Under the pieces are notes generated by a model that ran no database searches, was not told the DNA's origin, and was given only the letters and a program-made list of their open reading frames with translations. The position numbers and the translations under genes were made by a program. DNA of 64,000 bases from JACKIC01 sp964392305 (GTDB taxonomy: Bacteria; Planctomycetota; UBA1135; UBA2386), in contig CAYMPV010000013.1 of assembly GCA_964392305.1 (NCBI GenBank), forward strand, positions 1-64,000. Reading direction: 5' to 3'. Numbering within the stretch: the stretch's first letter is position 1; every line of letters begins with the position of its first letter. Shown one piece after another: positions 61,299 to 64,000 of this stretch.

Positions 61299-64000
61299 TC
61301 AGGGGGCCAGCGTCACCCGGTGCCAGCCGGTCAGCTCGTGTTCGGCGACGCCGCTCGGCGCCACCGAGAAGCCCGCGAAGTAGAACTGCAGGCCGACCAG
61401 CAGCGGCAGGTAGGGCACGTTCACGTACGGGTTGGCCCGGCCCTGGGCATCGAGCGAGCCGAGGAAGTCGCCGAAGAAGACGTTGGCGGGATCGAGGCTG
61501 GCGCTGACCAGGAATCCGGCGCGCAACGGCAGCAGGGCGCCGAGCGGCAGGGTGATGCCCGGGTCGGTGGCGTCGCTGCACAAGAACAGGTACGGCAGCC
61601 CGGCGCTGCCCGGCAGTTCCATCTGCAGGTCGAGCCGCTGGCCGATCGGCGAGGTCGCCGGACCGCGCAGCGAGCGGCGCGGCAGCAGGAACGACAGGCT
61701 CTGCTGCAGCAACCGCGCCCGCGCCGCCTCCGAGGTGATGCACTCGAGCGGCAGGCCGAGGTTGACGACTCGGGCGCCGGTCGCCGGTACGACGCGCTGG
61801 ATGCCGGCGATCAGGCCGTTGCCGTACCGCAGGCACACGGTGCTGCTGGCATCGGTGGGGCTGAGCACGTCGGGATAGTCGACGTCGTAGGTGCCGCCGC
61901 TGCCGTCGTCGAAGGTGGTCGCCGGGATGCCGGTGCTCACGGTGCCCACCAGCCCCGCCTGCAGCGTGTAGACGCCGGCGTCGTCGGCGACGTAGGTGGC
62001 GCCGAGCTGGTTGCGGTAGAAGCTGCGGTCGGTGACCGTGCCCTGGGCGTCGAGGTCCCAGCCGATCTCGGCGCCGCTCACCAGCAGTGCGCCGCCGGCG
62101 GCCAGGTAGGCCGACACCAGGTTCTGCTCGAGGCTGTTGAAGGTGTCGTCGGCGGTGCTCTCCTCGCCGAGTGACCAGATCACGGCATCGTAGCTGGTGA
62201 GCGCGACACGCCCGTATTGCACGGCCTCGTTGCTGGCCGCGTCGAAACCGAGCGAGTCGTCGGCGCCGTCGCGCAGCGCCTCGCCGTAGAGGCGCAGGTA
62301 GTCGCGGGTGTTCTCGGGTCCCTTGACGTAGCGGTCGAGGCGGTCGAAGCCCTGCACGAGCAGCACCTCGGCCGTGCCGCGGTGGTCGGTGCCGGCGGTC
62401 AGCACCTCGGTCTGGAACGAGCGCCCCGACCCGTTCCAGGCGCGCACACGGAACGAGCGCTGGCTGTGGTGCGGCAGCGGCCCCGTCGACCAGCTGGTGA
62501 CGTTGAGGTTGGCGACCTCGACGAAGCCCTTGCCGTCCTGCGACTGCTCGACGGTGTAGTGGGTGGCGCCGGCGACGGGCTCCCAGGCGACGCGCAGGCC
62601 GCGGTTGCCGTCCTGCACGACGCGCAGCGCCACCGGCGGCTCGGGCGGGAACACGGCGACCGGGTTGAAGTAGCTCAGCACGCCGCGCGCGTAGGCGCGC
62701 GCCGCCAGGTAGCGGAATTCGGGTTCGTGCAGGGCGCGGTGGTCGACCGAGTTGGGCGTGTCGTGGAACGCCAGTTCGACGAGGATGCCGGGCATCGTCG
62801 ACAACAGGCGCAGCTCGCCGAAGTTCGCCGTGTGCTGGCCGCGGTCGACCCAGGTCGAGTTCCAGTGCGCGCGCAGATCGGCGATGAGCCGCGTGTGCAC
62901 CGCGTTGCTGAGCGCCGCCGAGCCCGCGGTCGCGCCGCCGTTGTAGATGAACGTATCGGTGCCGGCGCCGCCGCCGGCGTTGGTGTGCAGCGACAGGAAG
63001 GCATCGGCCGATCGCCATTCGGCGAAGCGCGGCCGCGCGGTGACGTCATCGTCGTTGTCCTGTCCGCCGCTGATCGAGTCGTAGACGCTGCTCGGCGCGC
63101 CCGCGAACTGCGCCCAGTAACGCGCCGCTTCGCGCCACCGCTGTCGGTTGCTGGTGGTGCCGCCGCGCACCAGCGAGCCCAGGCCGCCGCCGAGGCGCAC
63201 GGCGTCCGCGATCACCACGCCGCTGCCGGCGGACTCGTTCGACAGTTCGATGCGCGCACCCTGCGCGGGGTCGAACCAGTAGTTGCCCAGGTGCACCCAG
63301 GTCAGGTTGTCGACGGTCTGGTCGGCGCTGGCGCTGCTGCTGCCGCCGGCGTGATGGATCGTGTAGCGGGCGTCGGTGCTGCGGTTGCTGCCGGCGCGGA
63401 ACCAGACGAACACCGGATACAGGCCGGCTTGCGCCACCGGGATGGTCCACGTCGCCGTCGCCGTCGCGGTCGGACCGACGTTCACGTAGCGGTAGGTGCC
63501 GCCGTTGTAACCCGCCGATCCCGACAGCAACCATGCGCCGCTCTCGGCATACGCCGGCGCGCCGGCGTCGTTGTCGACCAGGCCGTCGACCGGCATCTCG
63601 CCGTGCTCACGCGTCATCACGATCTCTGCGCCCATGTTCTCGAGCAGCGGGATCAGGTAGCGGTTGCAGATCTCGGCGGTGTGGATGTCTTCGATCAGGC
63701 CGTCGATCAGGCCGCGCTGCGTGGTCCAGCCCAGCGAGCTGTGCCAGTAGTAACCGTGGCCCGGTGACACGGCGATGCGTTTGCCGGACAGCGCACCGGT
63801 GACGTTGCCGAGGCGCGCGAACGGCGGCGCCGGCGGTGGTGGTGTCGCCTTGGTGTGGCCGAGCAGTTCGCCGAGGTCGTGCACGCTGCCGTCCGGAAGT
63901 CGCACGTCGATGTGCACGCCGCGCACCGCCGGGTCACCGAAGGCGGTCTTGGACAGTTGTTCGATCGCGTGTTCGATCGCGCAGCCAGGGTCGGCCCGCA
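61299..64000 (-). CDS. N-acetylmuramoyl-L-alanine amidase with extra domains, 5' end beyond right edge
   Basis: An open frame of 899 codons plus stop, with no start before the right edge. Amidase_3-type zinc motifs are visible: VSPGHGYYWHSS (His), MTREHGEM, FLSLHTNAGGG (His) and VELAFHDTPN (Glu). A beta domain of about 100 residues (TWTIPVAQAGLYPVFVWFRA...VVIADAVRLGGG), like golvesin C-terminal domains, is inserted between the first and second half. After the amidase come an FnIII-like domain (PPVALRVVQDGNRGLRVAWE) and a large beta-rich C-terminal region. It would cut the peptide stem from murein. Golvesin and FnIII parts may hold it to glycan or surface. Confidence 0.88.
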   Translation of the reverse strand, partial: RADPGCAIEHAIEQLSKTAFGDPAVRGVHIDVRLPDGSVHDLGELLGHTKATPPPPAPPFARLGNVTGALSGKRIAVSPGHGYYWHSSLGWTTQRGLIDGLIEDIHTAEICNRYLIPLLENMGAEIVMTREHGEMPVDGLVDNDAGAPAYAESGAWLLSGSAGYNGGTYRYVNVGPTATATATWTIPVAQAGLYPVFVWFRAGSNRSTDARYTIHHAGGSSSASADQTVDNLTWVHLGNYWFDPAQGARIELSNESAGSGVVIADAVRLGGGLGSLVRGGTTSNRQRWREAARYWAQFAGAPSSVYDSISGGQDNDDDVTARPRFAEWRSADAFLSLHTNAGGGAGTDTFIYNGGATAGSAALSNAVHTRLIADLRAHWNSTWVDRGQHTANFGELRLLSTMPGILVELAFHDTPNSVDHRALHEPEFRYLAARAYARGVLSYFNPVAVFPPEPPVALRVVQDGNRGLRVAWEPVAGATHYTVEQSQDGKGFVEVANLNVTSWSTGPLPHHSQRSFRVRAWNGSGRSFQTEVLTAGTDHRGTAEVLLVQGFDRLDRYVKGPENTRDYLRLYGEALRDGADDSLGFDAASNEAVQYGRVALTSYDAVIWSLGEESTADDTFNSLEQNLVSAYLAAGGALLVSGAEIGWDLDAQGTVTDRSFYRNQLGATYVADDAGVYTLQAGLVGTVSTGIPATTFDDGSGGTYDVDYPDVLSPTDASSTVCLRYGNGLIAGIQRVVPATGARVVNLGLPLECITSEAARARLLQQSLSFLLPRRSLRGPATSPIGQRLDLQMELPGSAGLPYLFLCSDATDPGITLPLGALLPLRAGFLVSASLDPANVFFGDFLGSLDAQGRANPYVNVPYLPLLVGLQFYFAGFSVAPSGVAEHELTGWHRVTLAP

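Noticed and set aside
1..64000. tRNA or rRNA genes
   Set aside because: I saw no cloverleaf with the conserved T-arm or rRNA blocks; a covariance-model scan would be needed to exclude a tRNA fully.

Overview
The window is very GC-rich (about 70% by eye), densely coded and lacks rRNA, tRNA, CRISPR or insertion-sequence genes that I can recognise. The gene set points to a Gram-negative-type bacterium: GmhB heptose phosphatase, Lgt with many lipoproteins, YidC with a large periplasmic domain, and RadC. A planctomycete-like origin (Planctomycetota) is my best inference, because the window is full of secreted or lipid-anchored proteins of planctomycete style: DUF3299, DNRLRE-like, PEGA, YHS-like, HEAT, DUF3352-like, M43 and M28 peptidases, and an FAD_oxidored lipoprotein. 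No marker gene here proves it.

Layout. 1-8.3 kb: a TPR protein cut by the left edge, a GT4 glycosyltransferase, rpmH (L34), a divergent STAS-PilZ / RsbU-type phosphatase pair, an ~830-bp segment that looks inserted between repeated sequences, a membrane-anchored repeat protein, a MraY/WecA-like transferase and nadD. 8.5-15 kb: a small lipoprotein followed by a 92-bp tandem repeat, rsmG, miaA, a metallophosphoesterase, yidC, and a two-component-like protein whose catalytic residues are mostly gone. 15-19.6 kb: an envelope-polysaccharide run (GT2, GT2-FemAB fusion, gmhB). 19.8-32.3 kb: secreted proteins and proteases, radC, a GT39-type membrane glycosyltransferase coupled to an FAD oxidoreductase lipoprotein, a TraB/GumN protein with a pseudopilin-like tail, and an M28 peptidase.

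32.3-44 kb: an NFACT (RqcH-like) protein with ndk, gnd, a HEAT protein, prfC, a DUF3352-like protein, and an ECF sigma factor coupled to a membrane DUF3299 protein. 44-52.7 kb: an M28-PDZ peptidase, a ThiS/MoaD-like protein paired with a BNR-repeat protein, a DNRLRE-like secreted protein, an ACT-domain protein, an eboA-eboC pair, and lgt. 52.7-64 kb: a 958-residue Ig-like lipoprotein, queC ending at an 83-bp palindrome shared with a convergent pilin gene, folP with a rhomboid protease, a coiled-coil protein with an actin-superfamily ATPase, and an N-acetylmuramoyl-L-alanine amidase cut by the right edge.

Stop-start overlaps (ATGA, GTGA, TGATG) recur between co-directional neighbours: GT2/GT2-FemAB, PEGA/gmhB, GT39/FAD, sigma/DUF3299, folP/rhomboid and nadD/MraY-like. 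They mark probable translationally coupled pairs. The most promising undescribed items are the coiled-coil/actin pair, the queC-pilin palindrome, the degenerate kinase, the fusion with a GT2 domain lacking DxD, the orphan ebo pair and the ThiS-like/BNR pair.
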